Source: Petrimonas mucosa
Lineage (GTDB): Bacteria; Bacteroidota; Bacteroidia; Bacteroidales; Dysgonomonadaceae
Length of the DNA stretch: 64,000 nucleotides
NCBI RefSeq assembly: GCF_900095795.1
Contig: NZ_LT608328.1
Span: 3,341,001-3,405,000, forward strand
Direction: 5' to 3'
Below are positions 1 to 8,793 of this stretch, piece after piece. Position 1 is the first letter of the stretch. Every line of letters begins with the position of its first letter. Under the pieces are notes generated by a model. That model did no database searches. It saw only the letters and a program-made list of their open reading frames with translations, and was not told the DNA's origin. A program made the position numbers and the translations under genes.

Positions 1-1
1 C

Positions 2-223
2 ACCTATCTGCAATTCCACCCCCGTATCCAGTCAATGGTCTACACCACAAATTGGATAGAGCGGCTTAACAAGGACTTCCGGCGCGTATTGAAGATGCGA
101 GGGGCAATGCCCAATGAGGAGTCGGTACTGGTACTCATCGGTAAAGTGGCGATGGACAAGGATGCTTATAACAGGGAATTACCCGGTATTGACAGGGACA
201 AGACGTTGTTCCCCGGTGAGTGA
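2..223 (+). CDS. IS256-type transposase, C-terminal part (cut by window edge)
   Basis: This is the last 73 codons of a Mutator-like (IS256 family) DDE transposase; the rest lies upstream of the window. The reading frame is open from base 2 and contains TTNWIERLNKDFRR, matching the family motif TTNxIERLNxxxRRR that carries the third acidic catalytic residue (E). The following stretch, MRGAMPNEESVLVLIG, matches the usual C-terminal F-P-N-E-x-S segment. The stop at 221-223 is followed by a large imperfect inverted repeat that could be part of the element end. It is one of four insertion sequences of different families within 13 kb. Family assignment is firm; whether the copy is intact cannot be judged. 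Confidence 0.85.
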   Translation, partial: TYLQFHPRIQSMVYTTNWIERLNKDFRRVLKMRGAMPNEESVLVLIGKVAMDKDAYNRELPGIDRDKTLFPGE

Positions 224-240
224 AGGTATTTCCCGCCAAC

Positions 241-347
241 CCATGACAAAGGTCCTTAATTCCTCTTACTTGCACAAGGACAAGCAAGTTGCATGCTGCG
301 CATGTAATCCTTGTGCAAGTATCGGAATTAAAAAATACATGTCATGG
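241..347. repeat. imperfect inverted repeat downstream of the IS256-type gene
   Basis: Bases 255-280 (ending ACTTGCACAAGGA) are largely the reverse complement of 308-331 (starting TCCTTGTGCAAGT, ending GGAATTAA). Outside these arms CCATGAC at 241-247 pairs with GTCATGG at 341-347. The arms would fold into a long stem. It could be the right end of the insertion sequence or a terminator for its transposase; there is no clear U-tract, so I favour an element-end structure. Confidence 0.5.
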
Positions 348-427
348 ATTAGGTGAAATTAAAAAAAAGAAATAAATTTGTTATAAGACTGATAAAGCAA
401 TAGACTAGAGACACACTAAATGTAACA

Positions 428-2314
428 CTACCAACCGGAGCTAATTCCCTGTATCCCTGCGTATATATTTTTTTCAAGGTTCAATTGGGGGACTACAGAT
501 TTTTTCCTGATAAATGGTTTTTCATCGTATCCCAACACCTTATATATGATTCTTACTTTGGATTCAGGGAGTGAACATTTTCTAATCGACACACACTCTT
601 CATCGGTATTTACCATGTGCGTTGTCACCATTTTCTGCGTGTTCATGATCCGGACAATCTCTCTCCACTCATGGGTAATCCCAAATTGTTTCAGTTTGAA
701 ACGGATCGTGCTTACCAGCTGGTAGGCCAACAGCCCGAGGTGAAGATGAGCCATTGTCGCCTCATCCGTTTTATGAAACACGGGACGCAGGTTCAGATCA
801 GTCTTCAGGCAACGAAACGTCGACTCTACTTCTCTTATAGTGTTGTAAATCAGCCAGGTGATCTCCTCTCCATGTACCGACAGGGAAGTACGCAAGAAGT
901 ATTCCCCATGTCTTGATTCGCTCTTTGCCTCGATTCTCTCCCAGGATATGGATGTGGCATGAATCCCCCTTTCGTCGGGCTCCACATGGATCTGATACAG
1001 GCGGTGTACCGAAGGGTATTTTTCCTTTAGCCGGCCGATGCGTTCCCACACCTTTTCAAGCTTTTTGGTGCCTCCTTTCTTTTTCAGGGCTTCGGCTGCC
1101 TGGCTCAGTCCACATTCAAAGGCCCGCGTGAAACGGTTTTCCATGGACGCTTCCTTGAGACCCTTGCTATAGCTCTTCACCTTGTAGAAGCTGTCACTTT
1201 CGCCATCCACTTCTACCTGACTGATCTCGATGAGCTGGTTGGATTTATCCCGTATTTCCACAGGGGAAAGGCTTGTTGCACGGTATTCTTTGAGTTTACC
1301 CCGTGAGACACAGATGTAGTCGAAGGATTCCTCTTTCAATATCTTCAGGTTATCATTCGTGGCGATGCCGGCATCCATGACCACCACCTGCTTTTTATCG
1401 GATCTCCCCCTATGGGATTTCATCTTGTCAAGAATATATTGCAGGCTTTCAGGATCAGTCATGTTGCCTTCAAAGATTTGTGACTCCTTCAGGAAACCTT
1501 CCGGGTTGACCACCACAGCCAACACCACCTGTCTGGCATCGTTACGCTTTTCCTTGCTGCGCCCGAACTTCGCTATCCGGCTCTCTCGCATAGCTCCCTC
1601 GAAGTAGGTATTTGTCAAATCATAGATAATGATCTTGTCATCCAAGGAAAAAAGATCGTTCGTACGGTTGGAAAAATGACGTTCCAAGCCATCCTTCTCA
1701 CCATAAAGCCGGTGAGCCATCTGGTAAAGCTTATCTTTGGTGATGGCCGAAGGATCAACCCCGGTCAGTTCACAAAGCGCCGAGTTCTCCTTCAACCAAC
1801 GGCTGGTTTTATACTCCGATGCGGGGTAAACAGCCCGGGCGATGATCTGGGTTAAAGCAAGGGCGATATCTTGTTTCTCCCAGCCGAAAGTCTCTAAATA
1901 CTCCGGCAGGAGCAATTGGCGGCAAGCTTGAAGACAAAGCCATTCGCCACCAACCTCCCGGATATCACTGTTCGTTGTCCTGTCAATGTACACTTGCTCG
2001 ATACCAGCCGCCTTCTTCTTTGCCTTTTCTATCTTTTGCGCTTCATGGAGTAGTCCCACGTATTTCGTGCACAGGGCTTCCACCTTGTCATCACGAAGCG
2101 ATGAGATGATGAATGTTTTGCCCTCGAAGTAAACCTGGTTGATGCGTTGACAGAGAAAGGGAATCTTTTCAGGTGGAAGAACTGATTCCAGGTCACCCAA
2201 AGAGAGCAGCGTGCGATTACGGATGAAGCGGCCTTCCCGGTAGCTCTCACACAACCGGTAATGGGTATACTCATGGCCCCCTTCCTTTTGCTTTATGCTT
2301 GTCTTGAAAAACAT
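428..2314 (-). CDS. IS1634 family transposase
   Basis: This is a full-length DDE transposase of 628 residues, typical for the IS1634 group, which catalyses cut-and-paste movement of its element. The RNase-H-fold catalytic core is visible: first Asp in IIYDLTNTYFEG (about residue 232), second Asp in VVVMDAGIATNDN (about 314), and the third acidic residue in the C-terminal REVESTFRCLKTDLNLRPV block. The ATG at 2312-2314 is used because the in-frame codon at 2323 is only TTG. The ORF has no visible frameshift, so the copy could be active. It lies just downstream of the polysaccharide locus and points the same way. A 29-30 bp sequence ending GGGGGACTACA occurs both inside the 3' end of the gene (468-497) and upstream of its start (2342-2370) in direct orientation; I found no matching inverted copy at the left end. 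Confidence 0.9.
   Translation of the reverse strand: MFFKTSIKQKEGGHEYTHYRLCESYREGRFIRNRTLLSLGDLESVLPPEKIPFLCQRINQVYFEGKTFIISSLRDDKVEALCTKYVGLLHEAQKIEKAKKKAAGIEQVYIDRTTNSDIREVGGEWLCLQACRQLLLPEYLETFGWEKQDIALALTQIIARAVYPASEYKTSRWLKENSALCELTGVDPSAITKDKLYQMAHRLYGEKDGLERHFSNRTNDLFSLDDKIIIYDLTNTYFEGAMRESRIAKFGRSKEKRNDARQVVLAVVVNPEGFLKESQIFEGNMTDPESLQYILDKMKSHRGRSDKKQVVVMDAGIATNDNLKILKEESFDYICVSRGKLKEYRATSLSPVEIRDKSNQLIEISQVEVDGESDSFYKVKSYSKGLKEASMENRFTRAFECGLSQAAEALKKKGGTKKLEKVWERIGRLKEKYPSVHRLYQIHVEPDERGIHATSISWERIEAKSESRHGEYFLRTSLSVHGEEITWLIYNTIREVESTFRCLKTDLNLRPVFHKTDEATMAHLHLGLLAYQLVSTIRFKLKQFGITHEWREIVRIMNTQKMVTTHMVNTDEECVSIRKCSLPESKVRIIYKVLGYDEKPFIRKKSVVPQLNLEKNIYAGIQGISSGW
468..497 (+). repeat. 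direct repeat copy A of IS1634-element sequence
   Basis: The segment TTTTTTTCAA...GGGGGACTACA lies within the last codons of the transposase gene and closely matches 2342-2370 in the same orientation. IS ends are normally inverted, so this orientation is unexpected. Confidence 0.55.
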
Positions 2315-2341
2315 ACAACGCAAAAGTAATCAAGGGATACG

Positions 2342-2370
2342 TTTTTTTCAACATCAAATGGGGGACTACA
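2342..2370 (+). repeat. direct repeat copy B, probable upstream end of the IS1634-type element
   Basis: Seven T residues followed by CAA, an AT-rich spacer and GGGGGACTACA match 468-497. Its position just upstream of the transposase start makes it the likely 5' terminal repeat of the element, reading TGTAGTCCCCC inward on the minus strand. Confidence 0.5.
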
Positions 2371-2620
2371 TTCGTGTTTTAAAATAAACCGACATTGAAT
2401 ATCAGCCTGATACAAAAATTTATGGTCAGCAAACAGACGTAAAACAAGCGGATTTAACGTAAATAGAGGGTAAGTTTAACTTCTATTTATAATCGTGCTG
2501 CAATGTGGGTTAAAAATAATTTAGTATAAATATTGTCATAGTTTGCTATTCTAAATATCCTTTAAATACAAGAACTTCATTCGTGTCAAGAACTATAATC
2601 TCAGCAGTGAATTTTACGGT
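2371..2620. other. AT-rich intergenic stretch with no recognised gene
   Basis: This lies between the IS1634-type element and the end of a glycosyltransferase gene. I see no ORF, strong hairpin or RNA gene here. It probably holds flanking DNA left after the insertion. Confidence 0.5.
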
Positions 2621-3742
2621 TTAGATCGAGTCCAATACTACTTGCATTTGATTTTTCCACGATAGATGCTTTACCGAATCGCGAATTTCTTCCGGTGTAC
2701 CCTTTTGGCGATGGTAAAAATCAATGATTTCTTTAATATTCACGGGCGACTCGTCCGCGGGAACTTTCATTATATAAGGCATGTCTTCAAAATCACTATC
2801 TACTTCAGCGTAAATAAAGGGGATACCTCGAGCAGCATATTCCCTGTTTTTCAACGTTTTGATATAGGTTATATAGCTGCGGTGTCGACCTAAACTACCT
2901 ATTCCCATATCCGCGCGATCAAATAACATATCCAAGTTTTCACCAAATAAGCTACCGTGCAATATCACGTATCTTTCCAGTCGATTTTCTTTAACCAGTG
3001 GAAGAATTTCATTTCTTTCCCGCTCTCCACTAAATTCCCCCACGATATGAAAGTACACGTTACAGTTATGTTGGTTGCTCCTGTAATAATCCCGTAAACC
3101 TGTCACCACTCTATCAAATCCATGCCAGTAATGTATCTCGGCGACCCCTAGCAAATGCAGTTCTCCTTTTGTCGGATTCTTCTCTTTGAGTTTTAACGAT
3201 GAAAAATCTATGCCATTAGAAATCCGGATAGTACGCTGCCCGAATATCGTGGACTCATTTGAAAAAGTCACGATAGCACGTAGCTGTTTCGCTAATTTTC
3301 CCCGGAACAGCCTGTCAATAAACAGGCGGCACTTGCTTTCAAACGTGATATATTCTTGATCGTAAGGATAGGTAGGTATCTCCATCACCACGGCTACCTT
3401 CTTTTTCTTTAACTGCTTCACGAAGTGAATCAGGAACGGGTTGGCATTATGATCGGAGCGCATGTATACGAAGGATACCCGGTTCTCCAAGATATAGGCT
3501 AGCAAGGGACGGTAGTCGATCCTCTTCCTTACCTTCGCCCAGGCTCCCGTGCCCAAATCAATCAACACCTCATCATCTACCATCCATTTCCGATGCCCGT
3601 TACGGGGGTTCACGGAATAGTAGCAGTTAACGACGTTACATCCGCATTCTTTCAGCCCCTTGACCTGGGCCATTTTTTTCTTACTGATTCCACTAAACTC
3701 GGAATCACCACTAAAGGACAAATAAATCGCATTTATACTCAT
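2621..3742 (-). CDS. glycosyltransferase, GT4-like (surface polysaccharide)
   Basis: The 373-residue protein has the layout of a two-domain GT-B glycosyltransferase and would add a sugar to a polysaccharide repeat unit at the inner membrane. The N-terminal half begins with a beta strand and a glycine/serine loop (INAIYLSFSGDSEFSGISKKK), as in family 4 enzymes. The C-terminal half carries HLLGVAEIHYWHGFDRV, YFHIVGEFSG and KNREYAARGIPFIYAEVD, which occupy the place of the nucleotide-sugar binding region. It is the last gene of the minus-strand cluster, 7 bp after the pyruvyl transferase. A second, frameshifted paralogue at 6148-7310 is similar over its whole length, so the two arose by duplication. 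Donor and acceptor sugars cannot be predicted. Confidence 0.8.
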   Translation of the reverse strand: MSINAIYLSFSGDSEFSGISKKKMAQVKGLKECGCNVVNCYYSVNPRNGHRKWMVDDEVLIDLGTGAWAKVRKRIDYRPLLAYILENRVSFVYMRSDHNANPFLIHFVKQLKKKKVAVVMEIPTYPYDQEYITFESKCRLFIDRLFRGKLAKQLRAIVTFSNESTIFGQRTIRISNGIDFSSLKLKEKNPTKGELHLLGVAEIHYWHGFDRVVTGLRDYYRSNQHNCNVYFHIVGEFSGERERNEILPLVKENRLERYVILHGSLFGENLDMLFDRADMGIGSLGRHRSYITYIKTLKNREYAARGIPFIYAEVDSDFEDMPYIMKVPADESPVNIKEIIDFYHRQKGTPEEIRDSVKHLSWKNQMQVVLDSI

Positions 3743-3749
3743 GAAGACC

Positions 3750-4643
3750 TTATTTAAAGGGACATACCGACATCAATTCACGCGCGTCAACCTTCGGGGG
3801 TTGCCAGTCACCCGCGAGACTTTGCAATTCATCGAGCGGTATGAATGTTGTTAATTCAACAGGAAAATTATCGAACGAGCGCTGCACGGACAGAAGATAA
3901 TCGATGAATTTAAAATGCCCTCCCAAGATCCCGGAGGAGAATTCCACCCATGTATTTGGAATCCCATATGAATCGGAAATAATAAGCCCGTGCAGTGAGC
4001 TGGAAATAACACATTCGCACGAGCAAAGCGTGTCAATAAATAGTTTATAGTTTCCGTAATTCTGCACATCGAAGACATACACTCCGCTGTATTTTTTATA
4101 AATATCCAATAACGGGTTGTTTTTATCTGTATAATGGGGAATGATTCCTATTTTATATTTCTTCTTGTAAGAAACCGGCTGGTAATATTTCGAAAGCAAC
4201 AAAGCCGGATCTCCATAAATCTCCGGACAGTCTACTCCATTTTTCACAAGATAATCTCTGCTTAGAGGCCCCCTGACTGCTAAAACTTTCAATGGTTTGT
4301 GTTTTAACGGCAATTCCGGCGATAAAACCCCACTCCCCCAAATCACGGTCCGCTCGTTCGTTAATTGGCTAATAACACTCCCGATACATAGGTAATTGAC
4401 ACTCTTCTTTAATCTCGAGATACTGCTGAACGTGTAAGGAATCACGGTTTTTCCTGAAATAAGCCCTACTAAATCACGGTTTAAATCATCTCCAAAATTA
4501 TAAAATTCCGGATCTGATTGAGGCGGAATCCAATAATTCACGACAACCTTATCTCGGGAGATAATATCTTTCAAAAAATAATGAAGGCCGTACCTTTCAC
4601 GCTTGATTATTTTCCTTAGCTTATTTATTATTTTATTCTTCAT
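3750..4643 (-). CDS. polysaccharide pyruvyl transferase family protein
   Basis: The 297-residue product belongs to the PF04230 polysaccharide pyruvyl transferase family (CsaB/ExoV-like), which adds ketal pyruvate from phosphoenolpyruvate to sugars of exported polymers. Recognisable segments are the N-terminal NFGDDLN loop and the C-terminal ISSSLHGLIISDSYGIP motif. I start it at the ATG of 4641-4643; the open frame continues upstream, but only into the IS4-type element whose end is at 4658. The insertion lies 14 bp before this start codon. The gene may therefore be intact in coding sequence but cut off from its native upstream transcript. It is also possible that a few N-terminal residues were lost. 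Confidence 0.8.
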   Translation of the reverse strand: MKNKIINKLRKIIKRERYGLHYFLKDIISRDKVVVNYWIPPQSDPEFYNFGDDLNRDLVGLISGKTVIPYTFSSISRLKKSVNYLCIGSVISQLTNERTVIWGSGVLSPELPLKHKPLKVLAVRGPLSRDYLVKNGVDCPEIYGDPALLLSKYYQPVSYKKKYKIGIIPHYTDKNNPLLDIYKKYSGVYVFDVQNYGNYKLFIDTLCSCECVISSSLHGLIISDSYGIPNTWVEFSSGILGGHFKFIDYLLSVQRSFDNFPVELTTFIPLDELQSLAGDWQPPKVDARELMSVCPFK

Positions 4644-4682
4644 ATGCAACCACTGTTGTCCGATAAAACTTTTTTTGAAGAA

Positions 4683-4715
4683 GTACGAGGGCAAATCTGA
4701 GTTTGCCCATCGTAC
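4683..4715 (+). repeat. hairpin inside the IS4-type end, overlapping the transposase promoter
   Basis: GTACGA (4683-4688) pairs with TCGTAC (4710-4715) and GGGCAAA (4689-4695) with TTTGCCC (4702-4708), leaving a 6-base loop and one bulged A. The 3' arm contains the -33 TTTG box, so the full hairpin can form only in RNA that reads in from outside the element. Such hairpins in other IS elements protect the transposase gene from outside transcription. Confidence 0.65.
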
Positions 4716-4732
4716 TAATAATTGTAGCTTTG
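4702..4732 (+). promoter_or_regulatory. transposase promoter, perfect Bacteroidota consensus
   Basis: TTTG at 4702-4705, exactly 19 bases, then TAGCTTTG at 4725-4732, which fits the TTTG-N19-TAnnTTTG pattern used by the primary sigma factor of Bacteroides and relatives. The transposase ATG follows 24 bases later. Confidence 0.8.
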
Positions 4733-4756
4733 TATTTAGCACAAAACAAGACTACA

Positions 4757-5989
4757 ATGAACAAAAGTACTTATTTTTTCGGACAATCGGTTTTCGGACA
4801 GCTCATATCTATGATAGATTCAGGAATCATCGCTCGAAACAGCAAACGCCACAAGGCTGATCATTACGTGAAACGTTTCATGGCCAAGGATCACCTCATA
4901 AGCATGTTATTTTGTGTTTTCGCCAAATGCTCCTCCCTGCGAGAGGTGGCGGGCGCAATGCTCGGTCTTTCAGGCAAGACCAGGCATTTCCAACTCGGCC
5001 ACATACCCTACAGGAGCACATTGTCGGACGCCAACAAGCGCCGGAGTGTTGATTTCTTCTCGGGCGTGTATCACGATTTGCTCCGCGAGTATCAACACGT
5101 GATCTCGGACACCCGGTTCAAGGCCGTGTTGAACAAGCAGGTCGAGATCTTCGACAGCACGGTCATCAGCTTGTTTCAGGACATCCTGAAGTGCGTCGGC
5201 AGAACACCCTCTAACGGTAAACGCAAAGGGGGGATCAAGGTGCACACCGTCATCAATGTGGACGAGCCCGTTCCCAAGATGGCATGGTTCACGTCCGCCG
5301 CCACGCACGACCACGCGCTGTTGAAGAAACTCAGCCCCGACGACAACACCATTTACGTCTTCGACAAGGGATACAACGACTACAAGGCCTTCAAGCTGTT
5401 CGGTAAGAAGGGAGCCGGCTTCGTCACCCGCATCAAGGACGACGCCGTTTACAAGGTGGAACAAGAGCTTCACGTTGAAGAATGCATTCATAGCGGCGTG
5501 CTGGAGGACACCATCATAGAGGTGACCGTCAAGGAGGACGATGGGCAGGGCAAGCTGATGTTGCGCAAGGTGGTGTTCTACGACAGGGTGTTGAAACGCA
5601 AGTTCGAGTTCCTCACCAACCTGTTCGACCTTCGTCCCGACATGATAGCCGCCCTTTACAAGATCAGATGGCAAATTGAGCTGCTGTTCAGGCAGTTGAA
5701 AGGGAACTTCCCCTTGAAGTACTTCCTCGGGGACAACGAGAACGCGATAAAAACACAGATATATTGCGCCTTGATCGTGAACCTCTTGCTCACGGTTGTT
5801 CAAAAGCGGTTGAAACGGCGCTGGGCATTCTCGAACCTGGTATCATTTTGCAGGATACACCTGTTCAATTACTTGCATTTGATGAGATTTTTAGAAAATC
5901 CGGAACGAGACTGGCAACGGGATGACAAGAATTTAGGGATGCTCACCCTTTTCAGGGGGGGCTTACTTTTGAGAATAATAGAAAACTAA
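4757..5989 (+). CDS. IS4 family transposase
   Basis: The 410-residue protein is an IS4-type DDE transposase with an N-terminal DUF4372-like region (MNKSTYFFGQSVFGQLISMI) and a C-terminal catalytic domain. First Asp is in QVEIFDSTVISLF, second Asp in IYVFDKGYNDYKAF, and the Glu lies in the Y-2-R-3-E block YKIRWQIELLFRQLK. I start it at the ATG of 4757, after the promoter box, rather than at an upstream in-frame codon inside the terminal hairpin. No frameshift is visible, so it may be functional. Confidence 0.92.
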   Translation: MNKSTYFFGQSVFGQLISMIDSGIIARNSKRHKADHYVKRFMAKDHLISMLFCVFAKCSSLREVAGAMLGLSGKTRHFQLGHIPYRSTLSDANKRRSVDFFSGVYHDLLREYQHVISDTRFKAVLNKQVEIFDSTVISLFQDILKCVGRTPSNGKRKGGIKVHTVINVDEPVPKMAWFTSAATHDHALLKKLSPDDNTIYVFDKGYNDYKAFKLFGKKGAGFVTRIKDDAVYKVEQELHVEECIHSGVLEDTIIEVTVKEDDGQGKLMLRKVVFYDRVLKRKFEFLTNLFDLRPDMIAALYKIRWQIELLFRQLKGNFPLKYFLGDNENAIKTQIYCALIVNLLLTVVQKRLKRRWAFSNLVSFCRIHLFNYLHLMRFLENPERDWQRDDKNLGMLTLFRGGLLLRIIEN

Positions 5990-6147
5990 AAAAACATGTC
6001 TGATAATATGATGGTTGGAAGTCAAGCAAAATTAAAACCAGTTTTTATCGGACGGCAATGATTTCAAAAATATGAAATGAAATATTATTGCGTATATTAT
6101 GACGAATAAGTGATAAAATAGCAATTCCTGCATGTTGACAGAAATTA

Positions 6148-7310
6148 TCATCCGTTGCCATTACGATGTGAATCATTTGATGGGAATTTAATTTCATTAA
6201 TTACAATACTCATTTGATGAGACCAACTTAAAAATTTAACGCTCTCACGAATCTCACTCGGGGCGATGGTATTATTATCACAATATTTCATGATTTTTTC
6301 AATATCAATGGGAGACTCATTTGCCGGAAATTTCATCACGTATTCCTTGCTATCAAAATCATCATCTGTCTCAGAATATCCAAAAGCAATACCCCGTGCC
6401 GCGTATTCCCGGTTTTTTAATGTTCGGATTACATCTATTCCACTCCGATGGCGTCCCAAGCTTCCGATACCAAAATGCGCTTTATTAAACATTTCATCCA
6501 GTTTCTCTCCCCAAAGTGGTCCATACAACAAGACATAAGATGCCAAGTCATTCTCATTGATCAAGGGTAAAATATCCATCTCTTCCCTTTCACCACTAAG
6601 TGCCCCAACAATATGAAAATAAACCTTACGGGAAGGATTCGATTTATAATACTCTACCATTCCCGCGATAACCCGGTCAAATCCATGCCAATAGTGAATT
6701 TCGGCAACGCCCAGCAGATGAATTGCGCTATCTGTTATTTTTACCGGGCTTCGAAGAGGTATAGAATCAAAATCAATTCCATTAGAGATTCGTATTGTCC
6801 TCTGTCCAAATATACGGTCCTTATCAGAAAATGTGACGATTGCATCTAAATATTTAGCTAACTGTCTCCGGAAACAGCGATCGATTAATAAATTTAGTTT
6901 CTCCGTACTCCTAAATATTCTTGATCGTACGGGAAAGTCGGTATTTCCATAACAATTTTTACACCCCTATCTCGCAACTTTCTGACAAAATGTATTAAAA
7001 ATGGATTGGCATTGTGCTCAGATCTCATGTAAACGAACGACATCTGTTTTTTTTCTATGTAAGTAAGAATGGGTGCATAATCAATTCTTTTTTTGATTTT
7101 TGCTTGGATACCTCCACCTAAATCAACCAATATTTCGTCGTCAACCATCCATAAGCGATGCCCATTCCTAAGGTCGATCGTATAATAGCAATTGGTTACA
7201 TTGCAGCCACATTCCTTTAACCCTTTTATTTGAGCTAATTTTTTTTTACTAATGCCACTGTACTCTGAATACCCGCTGAAAGACAAATATAAAATATTTT
7301 TTCTATGCAT
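6148..7310 (-). pseudogene. glycosyltransferase, GT4-like, broken by a single-base frameshift
   Basis: This is a paralogue of the glycosyltransferase at 2621-3742. Reading from the ATG at 7308-7310, the frame matches to FPYDQEYLG and then stops at 6894. A -1 shift at about 6909-6912 restores the sequence STEKLNLLIDRCFRRQLAKY, which continues colinearly with the paralogue (LAKQLRAIVTF... to the C-terminus) and ends at 6148. Alignment of the two copies implies one missing base. There is no homopolymer at the site, so a simple sequencing slip is less obvious than usual. The gene sits upstream of the IS4 insertion. Apart from the frameshift the product would be about 387 residues, with the same GT-B organisation. 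Confidence 0.85.
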
Positions 7311-7338
7311 CCCGTGATTATTTTTAATCTACATCCAT

Positions 7339-8793
7339 TTACCTTTTATTATTTATTAAACTCGAACTGATTTTTTTCACGATATTGAAAGTGTTTGTGA
7401 TTTGTACATACACTCCCCAAATGATGAAACTGATGGTACTTTTAACTATTAAAGACAATAATAGATTATTTATCGAGATAGAGTTCGAATAGAGAAATAG
7501 AACAACAAGCAAGATTATCGAAAGAATAAGAGGCGATACAAATATTTTGAAGAATTGAGTCATTTTCGTCTTAAACGTTACAAAATACATTTGAATATAA
7601 CATTGGAAAAAATTGATGGAGAATGAAATCAATATCGCCCAAGCCACCGCGCTAAGTGTTTCAAAAACAAAAACTGCAATAAGCAATCCGACCACATTCA
7701 ATATCGCGGAGAAAAGACCCGCGATAAACAGGCTTCTTGTATCACCTGCCGCCTGAAATATGGAGCCCGATGTAGAAAGAATAACTTGGCTGCCCACGGT
7801 GAGCGACAATATACGGAATACTGGCACAGAAGCCTCCCATTGCATACCAAAAATCAGTAGCATGAGTTCCTTTGAAGTAAATAGCAAAAAAATGGACAAT
7901 GGAAATCCAATAAAGGCAAGTAATCGTACCACTTTACGATAAGATGACTCTAATTGGTGGAGATCGTTCTGAAAATCAGAAAACACAGGATGCATGACAG
8001 GAGTAATTACATGCGTGATATTCTGCAAGGGTAACATCATCAATCGATATGATTTTTCGTAAAACCCCAACATACTCATTCCAAGATATTTGCCCACTAT
8101 TAATTTATCCAAGTTCCGGCTGAAATAATTGATTAAATTAAAAAGAAACTGGAAGGATGAGTAAGAAAATATTTTTCTAAGTGAGCTTAGGCCCAGAGTC
8201 CATCGGATTTGTTGAGGATACCGTCTAAAAGTGATAATAAATATAACGATTGCCGACACAACCGGGTTGATCAATAAAGCATAAACCCCCGCACCGTAGA
8301 AAGCAGCCAAAATCGCGATAGTTCCAACAACAAATTGTACTGCAACACTACGTTTCGCCAAAAATTTAAACGCCTTATCTCTATAAAGGAGGGCATTGGG
8401 AACAATACTCATCGTATTGAACAATAGGCTTAATGACAGTACCCGGCAAATAGATTTTAATATAGGAGAATCATAATAACGGGCGATTAATCCTGATGAT
8501 AAAAAAAAGAAAAAGGATATAGTAATTGCCAACCAGACTGTAAAAGAAAATAGATTTGACAAGTCTTTTTTGTCCAGTGTTTTATCTTGTATAATAGCCG
8601 GCGCGATTCCTAAATCACTAAAAACGCCGAAAAAGGTTATAATAACCATCGCTACTGCTATAATACCAAATTCAGATGGGGTAAGCAACCGGGACAATAC
8701 AGCAGTAATAATCAAAGAAATGATCATTCCCGCGTATTTTGCAATAGCTGTAAATGCTATTCCGGAAAAAAGCTGTTTTCTCAATGAGGTCAT
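7339..8793 (-). CDS. Wzx-like polysaccharide flippase (MOP superfamily)
   Basis: The 484-residue protein is almost entirely hydrophobic, with roughly 12-14 membrane segments. It resembles the WzxC-type flippases that move undecaprenyl-linked repeat units across the inner membrane. The N-terminal signature GIAFTAIAKYAGMIISLIITAVL and the PSEFGIIAVAMVII stretch followed by FSDLGIAPAIIQD are typical of the family. Its start overlaps the stop of the upstream glycosyltransferase by one base (TAATG), indicating translational coupling. The locus has this flippase but no recognisable Wzy polymerase within the window. Confidence 0.88.
   Translation of the reverse strand: MTSLRKQLFSGIAFTAIAKYAGMIISLIITAVLSRLLTPSEFGIIAVAMVIITFFGVFSDLGIAPAIIQDKTLDKKDLSNLFSFTVWLAITISFFFFLSSGLIARYYDSPILKSICRVLSLSLLFNTMSIVPNALLYRDKAFKFLAKRSVAVQFVVGTIAILAAFYGAGVYALLINPVVSAIVIFIITFRRYPQQIRWTLGLSSLRKIFSYSSFQFLFNLINYFSRNLDKLIVGKYLGMSMLGFYEKSYRLMMLPLQNITHVITPVMHPVFSDFQNDLHQLESSYRKVVRLLAFIGFPLSIFLLFTSKELMLLIFGMQWEASVPVFRILSLTVGSQVILSTSGSIFQAAGDTRSLFIAGLFSAILNVVGLLIAVFVFETLSAVAWAILISFSINFFQCYIQMYFVTFKTKMTQFFKIFVSPLILSIILLVVLFLYSNSISINNLLLSLIVKSTISFIIWGVYVQITNTFNIVKKISSSLINNKR

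Larger units (their letters stand above)
4658..6053 (+). mobile_element. IS4-type insertion sequence, about 1.4 kb
   Basis: The ends are inverted repeats: GTCCGATAAAAC at 4658-4669 and its near-complement GTTTTTATCGGAC at 6041-6053. Between them lies one transposase gene. The 8-12 bases outside the two ends do not match, so no target-site duplication is visible. The element interrupts the minus-strand polysaccharide operon between the frameshifted glycosyltransferase and the pyruvyl transferase, in the opposite orientation. Confidence 0.8.

Noticed and set aside
6894-7310. A separate small 138-residue gene
   Set aside because: Its sequence is the N-terminal third of a glycosyltransferase whose remainder follows in another frame.
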